Assembly (NCBI GenBank): GCA_963707065.1
Contig: CAVPPJ010000005.1
Location: 417,103 to 481,102 of the forward strand
Direction: 5' to 3'
DNA: 64,000 nt
Source: Palsa-506 sp963707065
Lineage (GTDB): Bacteria > Actinomycetota > Actinomycetes > Streptosporangiales > Streptosporangiaceae
Below are positions 40,839 to 49,966 of this stretch, piece by piece. A program made the translations under genes and the position numbers. Under the pieces are notes generated by a model. The model saw only the letters and a list, made by a program, of their open reading frames with translations. It searched no databases and was not told where the DNA came from. Within the stretch, counting starts at the first letter, position 1, and each line of letters opens with the position of its first letter.

Positions 40839-43346
40839 ATGAGCCAAAGGCCCAGGCCCGGCGACCGGCGAGGGAGCCTGGCCGTTTCAGCCGCGTGGTA
40901 TCGGCTCGGTGCTGTGCTGCGCCGGGACCGGGTCGGCTACCTGGCGATCGCACTGATAGTGGGAATCATCGGCGGGGTGGCCATGGGCAGCGTGGCCGCC
41001 GCTCGCCGGACTCAGTCAGCGTTTCCGCGGATCCTGATGGCGAGCAACCCGTCCAACCTGGACGTGGATCCCGGTGGGTACAGCCCGCAGGTGTTGCGCC
41101 GAATCTCGGACTTGCCGGGTGTGGCGTCCGACAAGGCGTATGTCGCCTTGTACGCGCTGCGCGCGCTGCGCTCGGGATTCGCTGACCGGCGGACCTTCTT
41201 CAATCAGCAGGTGGAGTTGGTTGGCTCGCTCGATGGGCTTTACTTCAGCCAGGACCGGGTGATCATCACGAGGGGCCGGCGCGCCAACCCTCGTCGGCCC
41301 GGTGAGGTGGTCATCAGCGAGCAGATGGCGGATCGCTTCGGCTTGCATGTCGGCCAGTCGCTGACCATCAATCTCTATTCCGGCCGGGACGTCAGCGATC
41401 CGCGTTTCAATCCGATGACCAGGCCGCCGGTCCACCGCGTCCGGCTGACGGTTACCGGTGTGGGGGTGTTCACCGATGAGGTTGTCCAGGATGATGTCGA
41501 CCGGATCTACCGGATCCTGGCGACGCCCGCGCTGACCAGGCAGGAGCTGGACTGCTGCGCGGGTTACGTCTGGGTCGGATTGCGGCTGGACCGGGGTGAC
41601 CGGGGTGTTGCGGCCGTACAGCGGGAGTACGTCAAGCTGCTCCCGCGCGGGACCCAGCAGGCATTCCGGGTCACCTCTGCTGTGGAAGGCCAGGGCGAGC
41701 GGGCGATCAGGCCCGAGTCGGTCGCGGCCGGCGTGTTCGGCCTGATCGCCGGGCTGGCTGCGATCGTGCTAACCCTGCAGGCCGTCCGTCGCATCATTGC
41801 CGGCGGCCGGAATGAGCGTAAGGTGCTGCGGGCGCTAGGGGCCTCGCCGCTGGTCATCGGGTTGGACATCTGCATCGGTGTGATGAGCGCGATCGGGCTC
41901 GGAATCCTGCTGGCTGTTGGCGTTGCCGTGGCCCTCTCGCCGCTGGCTCCGCTGGGACAGCTACACAGGCTCGAGCCAGACCCCGGCATCTCAGCCGACT
42001 GGACTGTGCTCGCCACGGGTGCGGCGTTCCTGCTGCTGGTGCTGGCAGGCGCGACTGCGCTGCTCGCCTATGCCGAGGCCGCACAGCGCTTCGAGCGCGG
42101 AGGTCAGGTCACCCGCCGTCCGGCTGTGGTGGCCGCTGCGGCACCACTGGGCCTCCCGGCTTCGGCGACGGTCGGCACCGGCTTTGCCTTAGAGCCCGGA
42201 TCAGGCCGCAGCGCCAGGCGCGGGCGGCCGAGCATCACCGGCACCGCCGTAGCGCTGGTCATCCTGGTGGGCTCGCTGGTCTTCGGGGCCAGCCTCAGTA
42301 ATCTCGTTTCGCATCCTGCGCTCTACGGCTGGACCTGGGACAGGGAGATCCTCGCTGCCAATGGCTACGGCTACATTCCGCTGCCGCTAGCTAATCGCCT
42401 GCTCGGTGGTGATCCCGATGTCGCCGCCTGGTCGGGCGCTTACTTTGACTCGCTCGAGATCAACGGCCGTAGCGTCCCGGTCATTGGCATGTTGGGTCGC
42501 CGGGTCTATCCGCCGATTCTGGCTGGTCACCTGCCAGTGGGGCCGAGCCAGATCGCATTGGGCGAGGAAACCCTCGCTCAGACCGGCGGGCGGGTCGGTG
42601 GCACGGTGCGGGTGTTCAACGGGGAGAGGACGCTGCACATGCGCGTCGTCGGGACGGCGACGATGCCGGCCATCGGCATCGGCCACGGGATTCACCCCTC
42701 GCTCGGCATGGGCGCCCTGCTGCCTGCCAGCGCACTGCCGCCGGATCTGCTCACCGGCAACATCAAGGACCGCGCCTTGCAGGGCCCGAACACGATCCTG
42801 GTCCGATTCCGCCAGGGGATCAACCAGGCAGCTGCCGTCCGGCGGCTCGATCGCATCGGCGCCAGGCTGTCCAGGATCCGGTCGACGATGAGCATCCAGG
42901 TAACGCCGGTCCAGCGGCCGGCCGAGATCGTCAACTACCGGACGATGGGCGCAGCGCCGCTGATCCTCGCCGGGATGCTCGGAGCCGCGGCCGTCGTGGC
43001 GCTCGCGGTGACACTTGCCACCGCGACCCGGCGGCGGTCCCGCGACTTTGCCCTGCTTAAGACGCTCGGTTTCGCCCGCAGGCAGATCGTCGCTGTAGTG
43101 ATCTGGCAGGCAGCCGTTTCTGTCGCCATCGGAGCAGTGATCGGGATACCGCTCGGAATCGCGGTGGGCCGATTCCTCTGGGACCGGTTCGCCACCGAGC
43201 TTTACGTCGTGCCCGAGCCCGCCATCTCGCCGGTGACGACCGCAGTGGTTGGCGTATCTGCCTTGGCCCTGGCCATCCTGGCCGCCATCGTGCCGGGCTG
43301 GCTGGCGGCAAGGACACGCATTGCGTCGGCGCTCCGAGCGGAATAG
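40839..43346 (+). CDS. FtsX-like ABC transporter permease (MacB type)
   Basis: 835 aa. N-terminal helix (GYLAIALIVGIIGGVAMGSVAAARRTQSAFPRIL), a large extracytoplasmic domain, a three-helix FtsX core near residue 300, then a repeated unit with a second FtsX core at the C-terminus (LKTLGFARRQIVAVVIWQA). Two-FtsX architecture of macrolide-exporter-like or lipoprotein-export permeases. No ATPase gene beside it, so the partner is encoded elsewhere. No convincing SD before ATG 40839. Confidence 0.85.
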   Translation: MSQRPRPGDRRGSLAVSAAWYRLGAVLRRDRVGYLAIALIVGIIGGVAMGSVAAARRTQSAFPRILMASNPSNLDVDPGGYSPQVLRRISDLPGVASDKAYVALYALRALRSGFADRRTFFNQQVELVGSLDGLYFSQDRVIITRGRRANPRRPGEVVISEQMADRFGLHVGQSLTINLYSGRDVSDPRFNPMTRPPVHRVRLTVTGVGVFTDEVVQDDVDRIYRILATPALTRQELDCCAGYVWVGLRLDRGDRGVAAVQREYVKLLPRGTQQAFRVTSAVEGQGERAIRPESVAAGVFGLIAGLAAIVLTLQAVRRIIAGGRNERKVLRALGASPLVIGLDICIGVMSAIGLGILLAVGVAVALSPLAPLGQLHRLEPDPGISADWTVLATGAAFLLLVLAGATALLAYAEAAQRFERGGQVTRRPAVVAAAAPLGLPASATVGTGFALEPGSGRSARRGRPSITGTAVALVILVGSLVFGASLSNLVSHPALYGWTWDREILAANGYGYIPLPLANRLLGGDPDVAAWSGAYFDSLEINGRSVPVIGMLGRRVYPPILAGHLPVGPSQIALGEETLAQTGGRVGGTVRVFNGERTLHMRVVGTATMPAIGIGHGIHPSLGMGALLPASALPPDLLTGNIKDRALQGPNTILVRFRQGINQAAAVRRLDRIGARLSRIRSTMSIQVTPVQRPAEIVNYRTMGAAPLILAGMLGAAAVVALAVTLATATRRRSRDFALLKTLGFARRQIVAVVIWQAAVSVAIGAVIGIPLGIAVGRFLWDRFATELYVVPEPAISPVTTAVVGVSALALAILAAIVPGWLAARTRIASALRAE

Positions 43347-43409
43347 CGGCCAACACATGCGGCTGCGCGGGTCAATCCCCTGCAATCGTGGTCAAGGTGC
43401 TGCCTTTCG

Positions 43410-43559
43410 TTATGTGGTGAGGTGTTGCGCGGCGGTGAGGTGCGCGGACAGGAAGTGTCCGGCTCTGTCCAGCGCCGCGGCGGCTTCGTCGAGGATTGGT
43501 GAGAAGGTCTGGAAGACGTGGGGTACCCCGGGGGTGATGTCGAAGGTGACGGGCACGGC
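43410..43559 (-). pseudogene. C-terminal remnant of an HSL-type alpha/beta hydrolase
   Basis: The last about 45 codons of the frame (VTFDITPGVPHVFQTFSPIL ... AAALDRAGHFLSAHL) match the C-terminus of hormone-sensitive-lipase-type hydrolases, including the histidine of PHVFQ. Upstream residues are unrelated and no lipase core precedes. The matching N-terminus occurs at 58650 on the other strand. Confidence 0.55.
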
Positions 43560-43615
43560 TGACCGCCGTTCACGGGTGCTGGCGGACACCTGGCCAGGGC
43601 GTACTCTGCCTTGGC

Positions 43616-44059
43616 TCAGTCCCAGAGGATGGCTCCGCACGCGGCGCAAGTTCCGGTTTCGTAGTCCCGCGCGTCGGCTGGATGCGGGCACGCAGGCTGT
43701 GCCGGTGACTCATGCGCAGCAGGCATGGGCTCGCTGGCGTCAGGGGGGACAGCCGGGTCGGGCAACCCTGCGGCAGGGACCGGGGGCCCGGGAGCCGACG
43801 CTGCGGGTGGCTGGCTGGGTGATACGGACTGAGGGGTAGCGGGATTCCGGGCGGAGCGAGCCTGGCGGGGGTCAGGTGCCGGGACGTCTCCTACGTAGTA
43901 CCGCAAGGCCGTCCGGATGATCTCCCTGCACCATTCAGAACGGGTCCACCCGGCAAACTCGGGCCGCGTCAGCACCTCGTCTATCCCCGTGGCGTCAGCC
44001 TCGGAGACCTTGAGCCTGATGGGGACCCGGGCCGAATCAGGCAGCCTCGGACGCGCCAT
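43616..44059 (-). CDS. Small DNA-binding-like protein with C-terminal zinc-ribbon motif
   Basis: 147 aa. N-terminal PDSARVPIRLKVSEADATGI and SEWCREIIRTALRYYVG read as a ribbon-helix-helix-like fold. A low-complexity Pro/Ala/Ser linker follows, then CPHPADARDYETGTCAACG with Cys/His pairs suitable for zinc. Such proteins are common beside mobile elements in actinobacteria. Function not known; an accessory DNA-binding role is inference. Confidence 0.6.
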   Translation of the reverse strand: MARPRLPDSARVPIRLKVSEADATGIDEVLTRPEFAGWTRSEWCREIIRTALRYYVGDVPAPDPRQARSARNPATPQSVSPSQPPAASAPGPPVPAAGLPDPAVPPDASEPMPAAHESPAQPACPHPADARDYETGTCAACGAILWD

Positions 44060-44583
44060 GCATTCAAGGTACCCGGAACGGGTGGGCTGAAGCGCGAGCG
44101 CTGGCCGCGGGATCTCTGCCGCGAGTGTCGGTCAACCTGTGTGCACGGCCAGCCGCCGGTCGCATGTCGTTGTGGTCAGACTTGGTAGTCAATCCGATCA
44201 TGCAGCTGATCGATGATCTCCTCGGTGCGAACCAGCGTCTATGGCATGCCAAGCGCGAATATGTAAGCTTCAATTCGAAGATAGCAATGAGGTGCGCTTT
44301 GAGTTCTCTTTGCTGCGCGAGCGTTTTGACCTTTGCTGCGCGAGCGTTTCGATCGGCTTATCTCCTAACTAAGAGCACGGTCCTGCGTCCGACCTGACGT
44401 CCTGGCGTTCATCATCACCGGACCTTCCCCTAGCGATGAAGGCCGAAGGCGCCCCTTGCGGCGCCCGTGACACTGGAGACGTGCAAGGAAGAGGACTGCG
44501 CAAACGCTCCGGCCTGCGTGCCAGATAGACCGTCTGTGACCGGCGCCATATTTCTGCTGTCTACTGGCGGCCGGCCAGCGTCG
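44060..44583. other. Non-coding stretch with direct repeats and a GC hairpin
   Basis: About 520 bases without a credible gene. It contains a lower-GC patch (44255-44290), two perfect 19-bp direct repeats (listed separately) and a GGCGCC-CCTTGC-GGCGCC hairpin near 44451-44468. No tRNA was recognised. Confidence 0.5.
44308..44349 (+). repeat. Two perfect 19-bp direct repeats, period 23 bp
   Basis: CTTTGCTGCGCGAGCGTTT at 44308-44326 and 44331-44349. The spacing is close to two helical turns. An iteron- or operator-like arrangement in an accessory segment. Confidence 0.8.
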
Positions 44584-45090
44584 TCACGGGCTGACTGCCA
44601 CGTAGGTGTCGTGATATTTCTTCAGCGCCCGCCCGAGATCGTCCTGGAGGGCCAGCCGCTCGTCCCGCAACCGCGTGAACTCATTGCCGAGGGTGCCCGC
44701 TATCGCGGCCCGGGTCTCGCTCAGCCACGCGCGGATCTGGGCTGCCAGATCCATGTCTTCCAGCCGCGAGCACAGCATCATGGCGCGGGAGTAGGCCACC
44801 AGGTGGGCCGGCATGCCGTCGGCTGATGACATGGCCGTCAGGATGCCTTCCAGCTCACGTTCGTTCGTGTCAACGCCCAGCACCGGCGAGATCGCGTCCA
44901 GCTGCTCTTGCAGATCGGCGATGGTCTGGATCTGGAATGCCGCCCACTCTTCCTGCCGCTTGGCACGAGCCTCGGCCTCGGCCTTCCTGTCATCTCGCTG
45001 CGCGGTGCTGCGGTTCGTGAGCACCGTCGATCCATAGGTCAGCGCTCCGCCGGCAACGACTCCGGCCAGCGCCGAGTTGATCCAGTCCAC
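44584..45090 (-). CDS. Membrane-anchored coiled-coil hypothetical protein
   Basis: 168 aa from GTG 45088-45090. N-terminal transmembrane segment (INSALAGVVAGGALTYGSTVL), then a charged Ala/Glu/Arg helix and long helical stretches with heptad-like spacing (QTIADLQEQLDAIS, RLRDERLALQDDLGRALKKY). Not recognised. Such proteins appear in actinobacterial accessory regions. Function unknown. Confidence 0.65.
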   Translation of the reverse strand: MDWINSALAGVVAGGALTYGSTVLTNRSTAQRDDRKAEAEARAKRQEEWAAFQIQTIADLQEQLDAISPVLGVDTNERELEGILTAMSSADGMPAHLVAYSRAMMLCSRLEDMDLAAQIRAWLSETRAAIAGTLGNEFTRLRDERLALQDDLGRALKKYHDTYVAVSP

Positions 45091-45458
45091 GACACATAAC
45101 GTAGCTTGGCCCCGTCTGTCACGGGCGCGCCCGGCCGGACCGGCCAGTGCTGTTTCCGGCGGCCGGGCCGGGAAACGCAGCAGTGGCAGGCGGGGCTGCC
45201 GGATTGCATCGGAGGCGGCTGAACCGGCTTGTCACGCTGCGCGGCGAGAGGTCGATGTGCCTGACGTACCCGAACCGCGGATCTGCGCGGTCGCCTGGGC
45301 GTGACTGCACTGCCTGAGATGGCCCAGATCAGGGGTGATCTACGCGCCAGCAAGCCCGGCGCGCGCACGGACCTGCATGATGAGAGTGCGCGCCGTGAAC
45401 CGTGCTATTTGCGGTGGTACGTTGGCCGCGCGGCGACAACCGATCCGGAAGGTGAACG
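45091..45458. other. Intergenic region upstream of the hydrolase gene at 45459
   Basis: About 368 bases with no credible gene. No repeat or RNA gene recognised; the hydrolase SD (GGAAGGTG) is at its end. Confidence 0.35.
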
Positions 45459-46364
45459 ATGCCTGCGACCGTGCGGAATTTGGCGCCGTATGAGCAGTGG
45501 CGTACGTCGTATCTCAGCGACGGCAGGGAGCTGGCCGGCTTCTGGCTGTTACCAGAGGGTAAGGGTCCATTTCCGGCGGCTGTATTCAACCATGGAAGTG
45601 ATGGGCTGCTTCCGATGAGCATGCCTGGGATCCAGGCGTTGCAAAGCATGGGGTATGCCGCCTTTCTTCCAGTCCGCCGTGGGCACAACGATCAACCCGG
45701 CACGTTCTGGTTGGACCGGGTGACCGCAGCGTGGGGCAGTCCAGAAATGGGTGATCAGCTGGTCTCGGCGTTGCGTGCGGAGTTGCGCGACGTGATGGCC
45801 GGGGTGAACTGGGTAGCCGAACGTCCGGAGGCTGACATCCGGCGGATAGTAATGCTCGGCTCGTCGTTTGGTGGCGTACTCACCGTGCTGGCCCTAGGAG
45901 AAAGCACCGAGTTGCGGGCGGGCGTCAGCTTCGCTGGTCCGTCGATGACCTGGCCACACGCCCCGGCGCTGCAGCAAGCCATGCTGGCTGCGATCGCCGC
46001 CGGGCAGGCACCGTTGTTTCTCGCTCAGGCATACAACGACAACAGTCTCGCCCCGACCTATGCAATGGGCGCCGAGTTGGCCCGGCTCGGGCGGCCGCAC
46101 GAAACTCGTATCTACCCGCCGGTCGCACTACTCGGCCGCGATGACGGTTACTCGGCGGGTTGGCATCTGCGGAGCCGCGACTGGGTCGGGCTCGCGCGGT
46201 TCTGGCGGATGTGTGGCCGGTCGCGGCCCGGCGGTCTTTGTGCATCGCCGGACGCCTTCCCACGCTGCAAACGTTACCCTGCTGGCCACACGCCGGCCTC
46301 GCACCATTTCGCCCACGTGATAGCCGGCGACCAGACATCGGCCAGCATCGGCCACCGGAGCTGA
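45459..46364 (+). CDS. Alpha/beta hydrolase (dienelactone hydrolase-like), C-terminus probably frameshifted
   Basis: 301 aa as read. N-terminal two-thirds are a good hydrolase: FPAAVFNHGSDGLLP (oxyanion), LPVRRGHND, GSSFGGVLTVLAL (nucleophile Ser about 133) and PLFLAQAYNDN (acid strand). The catalytic His region is degraded: after RIYPPVALLGRDDG the frame reads YSAGWHLRSRDWVGLARFWRM with no clear histidine. An adjacent frame gives LADVWPVAARRS, the usual closing helix. A 1-nt deletion near 46200 would explain this; the remaining 160 bases are then out of frame. Confidence 0.75.
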   Translation: MPATVRNLAPYEQWRTSYLSDGRELAGFWLLPEGKGPFPAAVFNHGSDGLLPMSMPGIQALQSMGYAAFLPVRRGHNDQPGTFWLDRVTAAWGSPEMGDQLVSALRAELRDVMAGVNWVAERPEADIRRIVMLGSSFGGVLTVLALGESTELRAGVSFAGPSMTWPHAPALQQAMLAAIAAGQAPLFLAQAYNDNSLAPTYAMGAELARLGRPHETRIYPPVALLGRDDGYSAGWHLRSRDWVGLARFWRMCGRSRPGGLCASPDAFPRCKRYPAGHTPASHHFAHVIAGDQTSASIGHRS

Positions 46365-46433
46365 CTCCGCGCTTCACTCAGCCACGCGCCGGCCCCAGGC
46401 CACGCCATCCGCTCTTGCCGCCGTTCGCATCGG

Positions 46434-46757
46434 TCACTGTCCTGGAAGCGGCTGGACGAGATGGACCTCGATGATCTCAGTCTTCGCGATGAACCGGTCC
46501 CGTTCACCGGCGAGGGACTGCCGGCGCTCGTCCGTCATGAATTCATCGAGTGCCTGCGCGGAGGGGAACTCCAGCAGCTGGATCTCCAGCGGCTGCCCGC
46601 CGGCGCCGCTGCTCCTGGCTCGCAGCAGCACCCTGCACCCATGCCCGCCGGCGATGCCGAGGACCTGATCCTCGTAAGCGACCAGGCCGTCATCGGCGCC
46701 GGGCCGCGCCCACAGCAGGACGCACAGCGCCCGCCTCCCGCTTTCTGAGGGCTTCAT
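46434..46757 (-). CDS. DUF1330/ABM-like small barrel protein
   Basis: 107 aa. ALCVLLWARPGADDGLVAYE ... LEIQLLEFPSAQALDEFM and RDRFIAKTEIIEVHLV form the strand-helix-strand pattern of DUF1330-type dimeric alpha-beta barrels. Function unknown. Immediately downstream of the large ABC permease gene on the same strand (28 nt), perhaps co-transcribed. Confidence 0.72.
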   Translation of the reverse strand: MKPSESGRRALCVLLWARPGADDGLVAYEDQVLGIAGGHGCRVLLRARSSGAGGQPLEIQLLEFPSAQALDEFMTDERRQSLAGERDRFIAKTEIIEVHLVQPLPGQ

Positions 46758-46784
46758 GGCGGCCTGACTCTCGCTTTGCTATTG

Positions 46785-49256
46785 CTATTCGCTGCGCAGG
46801 ATGAGCGCCAGCCTGATCCGGGCGGCAGACCAGCCGGGGCCTGCGGCGATGACGTTGGCCAGCACCAGGGCGGCGGGGATGGCAAGCAGCACGAGCGGCA
46901 CCGGGACGTCGGCCTGGCCCGCGACTCCGACCGACGCGGCGAACAGTGCCCAGGACCAGCGGCCGGCGACAACGCCGAGTGGCAGCCCGACGAGCAGTGC
47001 CGCCGCGGCCAGGGCACTGGCCTGCCAGGACACCACCCTGATCACCTGCGGCCGCGTCAGGCCGAGGGTCTTGAGGACTGCTAGGTCGCGGCGGCGGCGG
47101 CGCACGCCGGTGAGCAGGACGTGGGTGAGCGTGCCGACGGCGAGCAGGGCGAGGACGGCACCCAGGAGGAGCGGGGTGTCGCGGACGCCTGCGTAGTTCT
47201 TGATGTCGGCCGGCCGCTGGCCGGTGGTCACTGTAAAGAATCCCTGACCGTGGCCGTGGCTTGCGGCCGTCACCGCGGTTGTCAGCCTCGCAGCCGCGGC
47301 GTGAAGGCTGGTGCCTGGCCGGTAGCGGATCAGGAAGAAGTTGTAGCACGTTGCGCCGTGAACGCAGCCGGTGGCCCGGAAAGGCGCGGACAGCAGCCTG
47401 GCGGAGACGAGTGCTCCGTTCCCCAGGTCCGTGGCCGAGGTACTGCCCTGGCTGAAGAACGGGAACACGGCGTCGCCGACGATGCGCATCCGGCGCCGGG
47501 TTCCCTGGACTATCACCGGGATCGTCTGCCCGAGATGCCCGCCGATCGCATGCAGTGTCCGCGCCCCGAGGACGATCTCGTGTGGGCCGACCGGCGGGGT
47601 GCCCTGCAGGAGCGTCAGAAAACTCCGGCCGTGCAGCGGGTCGATCCCGATTGCCGGCACTGCTCGCCCGCCGATCCTGACTGTCCCGTAGTCACCACCT
47701 GCATAGGCGGCCACGCGGCGCTGGCTAGACAGGATCCCGGCAGCCACCGGGGCCGGTGCCGCGCCGAATCCCAGGTCCAGTTCCTGGTCCCAGTTCTGGC
47801 CGTACCGGTGCGGCGTGCTGACCAGCCCGATCAGGCTGGTGCCGAAAACCAGGGCCGCCACTACCGCTGCGACCGCGACTGTGGTTCCTACCAGGGCGCT
47901 GCGCACGGGCACCGCGGTCCGGCCATGGCCCGGCTCGAACGCCATCCGTACCCCGATGCTGCCGGTCACCGACCCGGCCAGCCCGAGCGCTGGGCCCAGT
48001 CGCGAGGGCCGCGGTAGCGATGCCGGTCCGGTCACCCCCGGCGTCCGGGCCCGACCTGCAGCCCGCCAGGCCGCTGGCATGACCACGGCGAGGGGCAGCA
48101 GCACGATGGCGGCGAAGCCGGCCGCGAGTATCGCCAAGTTGACCTCGACTCCCGGACTTGGCTCCGCGAGCCGCGCAGCGCCGATCGGCATGAGCGGGGA
48201 TGCCGCGATGGCAACCGTCACCGCGATGACAGCCCCGGCGAGCGTTAGCACGGCTATCCGCGCCAGGGACAGGACAACGAGCCTGGCGCGGGTCATGCCG
48301 AGGGCGCGCAGGATCGGGAACTCCGCTGCGTCCAGGATCAGCTGGCGGCTGAGCAGCTGTCCGATGATCGCGACCGCGATCAGTCCGGCGAGCACGGCGA
48401 AGATTGCCAGCGCCACCGCCTGCGGGCGGATGGCCCGCTCGGTCGCCGAGAACCCGCCGGATAGGTTGGTGACGGATAGCATCCCGCCGGTGTCAGGGAA
48501 GCGTTTCGCCAGCATGCTCGCGGCAGTCACGAACCCCGTCTTGCTCGCGCCCGGCCGCAGGCGCACCCCCGCGTAATCCCCGTAACCGAACGACCGGACC
48601 GCGGACGTCCGCGAGTAGGTCCCGCTCAGCAGCGCCATCGGCCAGCTGTTGACGACGTTCGCCGGCACGATCTGATTGTCGAAGGCGACGATTGCCGACA
48701 CCCGGAAAGCCTGCGGCACAGCGCGCCCGAACTCGAACGCGCCCCGATCGTCGGTCGGGAGCCCGAGCAGGTGCAGAACGCTGCCAGGCCGCAGATTCTC
48801 CCGCCTGGCCAGCTGCTGGTCGACCATGACCTGATCTGCGGCCCCGGGGTCGAAGGGACGGCCCTGCAAGATCTTGACCCGGTCGGCGGAGGTGCCCAGC
48901 GTGGCATTAGGGCTGGAGAAAACCACCACACGGGTATCCGGCAACCCATGGCGCACAGGTATCGCCATGTTGAACCCGATCGCCGTGGACATCGATGCCA
49001 CCTGCGGGAGGCCCGCGAGGGCGTTGTAGTACCCCGCGTCGTAATAGCCCTTCTGGCCGGTGCGGTGCGGCCAGATCTGCAGTTCCGCGGCACGGCTCGA
49101 CTGCAGCAGCCGCGGGTACGCGGTGTCAGTACGGCGGGCGCCGGCTGCGGCTGTCAGGACCACGCCGCCGATCAGGCCGAGCAGCAGCGCAAGGCCAAGC
49201 AACGCCCGCCACCGCAGCCGCAAATCGGCGCGAAGGCTGAGCCACACCGATCCCAT
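46785..49256 (-). CDS. FtsX-like ABC transporter permease (MacB type)
   Basis: 823 aa, a diverged paralogue of the permease at 40839 and in opposite orientation. N-terminal RWRALLGLALLLGLIGGVVLTAAAGARRTDTAYPRLL, an extracytoplasmic domain, an FtsX core near 270-350 and another at the C-terminus (LKTLGLTRPQVIRVVSWQASALAAAALLVGLPLG). No ATPase nearby. Probably part of an exporter or envelope complex; substrate unknown. Confidence 0.85.
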   Translation of the reverse strand: MGSVWLSLRADLRLRWRALLGLALLLGLIGGVVLTAAAGARRTDTAYPRLLQSSRAAELQIWPHRTGQKGYYDAGYYNALAGLPQVASMSTAIGFNMAIPVRHGLPDTRVVVFSSPNATLGTSADRVKILQGRPFDPGAADQVMVDQQLARRENLRPGSVLHLLGLPTDDRGAFEFGRAVPQAFRVSAIVAFDNQIVPANVVNSWPMALLSGTYSRTSAVRSFGYGDYAGVRLRPGASKTGFVTAASMLAKRFPDTGGMLSVTNLSGGFSATERAIRPQAVALAIFAVLAGLIAVAIIGQLLSRQLILDAAEFPILRALGMTRARLVVLSLARIAVLTLAGAVIAVTVAIAASPLMPIGAARLAEPSPGVEVNLAILAAGFAAIVLLPLAVVMPAAWRAAGRARTPGVTGPASLPRPSRLGPALGLAGSVTGSIGVRMAFEPGHGRTAVPVRSALVGTTVAVAAVVAALVFGTSLIGLVSTPHRYGQNWDQELDLGFGAAPAPVAAGILSSQRRVAAYAGGDYGTVRIGGRAVPAIGIDPLHGRSFLTLLQGTPPVGPHEIVLGARTLHAIGGHLGQTIPVIVQGTRRRMRIVGDAVFPFFSQGSTSATDLGNGALVSARLLSAPFRATGCVHGATCYNFFLIRYRPGTSLHAAAARLTTAVTAASHGHGQGFFTVTTGQRPADIKNYAGVRDTPLLLGAVLALLAVGTLTHVLLTGVRRRRRDLAVLKTLGLTRPQVIRVVSWQASALAAAALLVGLPLGVVAGRWSWALFAASVGVAGQADVPVPLVLLAIPAALVLANVIAAGPGWSAARIRLALILRSE

Positions 49257-49545
49257 AAAGGAATTCAGCTACCAGCGCTGCCCGCAGTCAAGGATGCAGA
49301 CATCACCACCGCAGTGGTGCTGCCCTCCACACCGCCTCGCCCGCCGCCGGCCATCCGCAGACCAGCGGATCCATTTCACCAGAAATAGCCTCCCCATGTT
49401 CACCCGCGCCGGGCCCGCAGGTATGCCCAGCTGACCGGCGGTGGATTGCCATGTTGCGGGCCATAAGGGCTGCGGCGGTCGCGCACGACGATGGATCTGG
49501 CTGGGTGCCGGGCCAGAATTTCCCGGCTGGAGGAGAATCAGGGTC
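49257..49545. other. Intergenic region upstream of the ABC permease and the small ORF
   Basis: About 290 bases. No credible gene. Promoters for the leftward permease and the rightward small gene are expected here, none assigned. Confidence 0.3.
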
Positions 49546-49731
49546 ATGGGTGAGCCAGAACAGGCGCCGGGCAACTCCGGCGGGAAGCCAGGACTCGATC
49601 CTGGCGTAGCGGACGAGGCGCGCGACGCTGCCTTGATGCGGGAGATCCTGCGCACGCAAGAACAGCACCGCGAAGGCGGGATCGAGCCGGAACTCGACGA
49701 GACGGGCAAGGATCCCCGGCCCGGGGCATAA
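49546..49731 (+). CDS. Small hydrophilic protein
   Basis: 61 aa, acidic and Gly/Glu/Asp/Pro-rich, from ATG 49546 with GGAGGAG 10 nt upstream. Residues GLDPGVADEARDAALMREIL and RTQEQHREGGIEPELDETGK are helical and charged, without hydrophobic core. Not recognised. Short, but its start site and composition make coding plausible. Confidence 0.4.
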   Translation: MGEPEQAPGNSGGKPGLDPGVADEARDAALMREILRTQEQHREGGIEPELDETGKDPRPGA

Positions 49732-49739
49732 CCCGGCCA

Positions 49740-49960
49740 CGCCCGCAGGGCATGATGTCCTGGCTGCTGAAGTAGGCGAATAGCGGCATCAGCGGCCCGG
49801 CGTACTGGTCTGCCAGGCTCAGACGGATGAGGCCGACGTGGATCCCGAACAGCTCGGCCGCCGCGGTGGCCGTCCAGAACAAATTTCTGTCGCCCGGGTG
49901 CTGGGGCGTAATCAAGATCGCTGGCCTAGTCCTGCCGACCTCCGAGTCCGTCGCGTGCAT
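49740..49960 (-). other. Possible coding remnant downstream of the histidine kinase
   Basis: On the minus strand from ATG 49960 the frame reads TRPAILITPQHPGDRN and FWTATAAAELFGIHVGLIRL, which is protein-like, to about 49750. It then degenerates into Arg/Pro-rich shadow sequence. It lies where a NarL-type response regulator would be expected but shows no DD...K phosphoacceptor pattern. Not recognised. Confidence 0.25.
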
Positions 49961-49966
49961 GCGTCC

